64,000 nucleotides of DNA from positions 7,502,001-7,566,000 of the forward strand of contig NC_044585.1 in NCBI RefSeq assembly GCF_901933205.1, read 5' to 3'. Positions 61,401 to 64,000 of this stretch are shown piece by piece (within the stretch, counting starts at the first letter, position 1; every line of letters starts with the position of its first letter). The notes beneath the pieces were generated by a model. The model was not told the DNA's origin. It searched no databases and was given only the letters and a program-made list of their open reading frames with translations. The translations under genes were made by a program, and so were the position numbers. The DNA is from Camarhynchus parvulus (taxonomy: Eukaryota; Chordata; Aves; Passeriformes; Thraupidae).

Positions 61401-63640
61401 TTTGCTACAGGTGTGAGAATCACAAGGTTCCTTCTCACCAAAACACTGATATTCAGAGCTTCTCTGTAACACTCATCCATTGATGGGTAAAAATTAATTT
61501 ATTCCTCAGGCTGCCTGCCCTTGAGTGGAGTTGGACACTTTTCTAAATAGGACTTTGACATGCACAGTAGTTTCAAAATATAAATAGTCTAAGACATTTG
61601 GGTTTGAAAATAAATTTTTCCTTCAAATTGATACCCTAGAGCTGAAAACGGATTAGTTATTAATTAAGCTTTCAATGAGCACAGGATCTCTGGAAGCCGA
61701 GAGGGGAACTCATGGAATACCTGGTCCAACACACACATGGAATATCTGACCTTTATGATTTAGGAGGCCTCTTCTCATTAAGCCAACAAACTGAGATACC
61801 ACCACCCTTAAAACCAGTTAATGCAAAAAACTTCCCTTTTCTGTTTGACAGGTTCTGAGTCTCAAGGGTAGACACCCAGGGACCTGGGAGTCCCCACTCA
61901 ATTTGAACACCCACCTATTACAGAGTTCTACAATTAGGTTTGCCTCAAAGGCAATAGCATTGTTCTGCATCATTTAAAGCCACCAGATCAACTAAAACAG
62001 TTTTGTAATTAAGAATGGGTCATGCTCAATACCTTTCCCTCAGAACACTGTGGTACTTGCTACTCATAAAATGGGGGTATTAAAAAAACCAAAACTATTG
62101 TCTGTTGCCTAGACTTTGAGCATCAGTGCTATTGTCAGCTTAGAGATACTTATTGTATCCTAAATAAAATTAATGTGAGCAGATCACAGGTAGCCAGGAG
62201 CCGGTATGGACACAGAAATACTTTATTTTTAATCATTATTATTATTTGTCTTACTCTATGCAGAGATGTAAGAAATAAATAAATACCTCTTTATAAATCA
62301 CAGCCACACAACAGAGCACTGAGAGCTGAATTCATTGCTTCCTTCCTTTATTATTTTTCTTTATGACTTCCTCATTTGGAACTTCTCCTATTTCATCACT
62401 CACATGAATAAAAACGATCTTATGCAACCATACATCACATTTCCCACTCTTTCCTGGAAGGAGGGGGAGGAAACTGGCTCAAAACAACTGAAACAATCAG
62501 ACAGAATTTCCCAGTTGAGACAAGTGGCAAATGTGTAGCCAGCACAGTGTCCCACTCACTATCATCTCCCTACAACAGCCTATCAGCTCTGCACATGGGA
62601 ATCCTAAACTCCTACCACAGCCAAGGGGAAACCCAGCAGAACAGCTATTAGAGACCATTTGTTCTTAGACATTTTCAAGAACTATGTCAGTATTAATAAA
62701 AAGCCTGGGTAATGGAAATGGTGTGAATGCAAAGCTTTGTTCTGGCTTTCCACTCAAGGCATGCCTGTTCTTTCTCAGCAATTCGTGATCAGCAAAACAA
62801 AATCAGAACAACTAACTGGGTAAAAGACAAAAAGACAAATAGCTTTTAATAATGTAGAAAGTCGATCACAATGCACTCCCAAGACTGAGATCCAATGCCT
62901 CATATGCAGCATCAAACCACCATGGTTGTGCTAATAGAAGGTGCCTGATGCACAAGGAACATGATTAATTTTATACAAGTCACTTCACTGACAAAGGTTC
63001 TCAGGAGCAATGAGTCATGTCAGAACACCCAACCTTTTCCTCACTCCCGTCTACAACTCAAGGTGCTTTAAGAGAAGTCCTAATTCCAGAAGCTTAGGAA
63101 GCTTATCTTGAAGTACCTGGAGCTGTAGATGGGAGGGACTGTTTGGCACTCAAAATTGTTCCTGGTAGCCAAAACAAGAAGCTTTCCTTGCAAACAGCAG
63201 GTACTGGGCCCAATGGGAAGGGTACTACAGAAACACTCATGTTATGCTGCTCAAAGCAACAGCCTGAAGCTGCATGACCAGACACATCTCCCACTGAGAG
63301 AAGTGAAGGATTCTGTGATGGCAAATAACTGCTTACCAAGCTGACTGTGTAATCATTCCTTGGGATGAGGAAGGATGCCTAAAGAACTAGAGTTTAAGAA
63401 GCAGGCAAGCAAAAAGATTAGGGTTTCCACAGACCAAATTCAACTTCCTTGAACACGAAAAAAATTGATTTTGTTTATTTAAGTAATGAAGTTTCTACTG
63501 TCCCTCCTGTCCTCTTCCACTGATCATAACTGTTTAGGTAATGCTTGGAGAGGGAAAGAGAGATATAACCAGAAACCATGAACTACATTCTCCCAGCAAC
63601 ACATTAGGCTCTTTGATGAAAACCAGGAACATTTAATAAT
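61401..63640. other. Non-coding sequence, no gene seen
   Basis: Single-copy AT-rich DNA. TTATT/ATTATT runs lie near 62224-62248 and AAAT units near 62272-62283. The words near 61708-61735 (ATACCTGGTCCAACACAC) are faintly CR1-like but too weak to annotate. No coding frame is recognised. Confidence 0.6.
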
Positions 63641-64000
63641 TCCTTTTTAAATTAAAAAGAAGGATGGATGCAACTTAATTCCATAATTAAAGGGTTAATT
63701 ATATGCATGATAAAAATAAGTTTTATGTTTTACCGTGCACACCCAATCCCTATAATCTGGTCATAAATAAAAGGGCTGGTGATAAGGAAAGCTGCAGGCA
63801 GGAGAGCAACTCACCATCTTTAATGGGCAGTTATATGACATGCTGCTAGTACATTGGCAGTAAATCAGCAGAAACATCTTTTATAGAGTTCTAGTTTTTA
63901 TGATGTCATTAACTTTCCTCCTTATACTTAAGGGATAATGAAATAAAGTCATGAGGAGGGATCAAAGGATGAGCCCGAGCTGTGTAGTTTGAAACAGCCA
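63641..64000. promoter_or_regulatory. Candidate conserved non-coding element at the window edge
   Basis: Contains CCATAATTAAAGGGTTAATT at about 63681-63700, TATGCATG, GTCATAAATAAAAGG (CDX/HOX-like) at about 63761-63775, and the ATF/CREB-like TGATGTCATTAAC at about 63901-63913. An AATGAAATAAAGTCATGAG stretch and a CpG follow. The cluster of specific words over about 350 bases resembles an enhancer. It may continue past the window. Confidence 0.36.

Noticed and set aside
61690..61760. Faint CR1-like words around ATACCTGGTCCAACACAC
   Set aside because: Too short and no further CR1 wording on either side.

Overview
This window reads as nuclear DNA of a sauropsid vertebrate, most probably a bird. 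Two degraded CR1 LINE 3' ends (about 15921-16092 on + and 37590-37725 on -) carry the wording typical of avian CR1. Several worn fragments (52262-52388, 53811-53872, 58947-58980, 60815-60870) resemble old fold-back repeats common in bird, turtle and crocodile genomes. Two further scraps resemble mammal-wide interspersed repeat (MIR/CORE-SINE) relics. Interspersed repeats are sparse, as expected for a bird. I cannot assign a species, chromosome or flanking gene from the sequence alone.

I find no protein-coding gene, exon, tRNA, rRNA, recognisable small RNA, CRISPR array or intact mobile element. All open frames are short (172 codons at most). None carries a domain I recognise, and the longest are either unsupported by splice context or run through repeat DNA. 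The window is therefore a piece of gene desert or a very large intron.

The layout is AT-rich single-copy sequence broken by a few GC-richer patches (about 7040-7260, 8991-9440, 19661-20060) and short homopolymers. Two long microsatellites are present: (TTA)n at 36394-36449 and (TATC)n at 57383-57459. Set into this are blocks whose texture suggests conserved non-coding elements or enhancers: clustered TAAT/ATTA homeodomain cores, preserved CpGs in AT-rich surroundings, and exact POU, forkhead or SOX-type sites. The best are 28895-29240, 33950-34330, 50085-50440, 60930-61400, 63641-64000, 25961-26680, 36790-37060, 45270-45430 and 23875-24080. Their conservation is inferred, not measured.

If those blocks are enhancers, the window would be a distal regulatory landscape for a developmental gene outside it. 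The most specific single features are a perfect inverted pair of SOX/TCF-like sites at 34047-34068, a POU octamer at 26122-26129, a forkhead site inside a palindrome at 36980-36993, two perfect hairpins (17954-17987 and 25079-25110), and a potential G-quadruplex on the minus strand at 41633-41651. I did not find evidence of a new gene system here.
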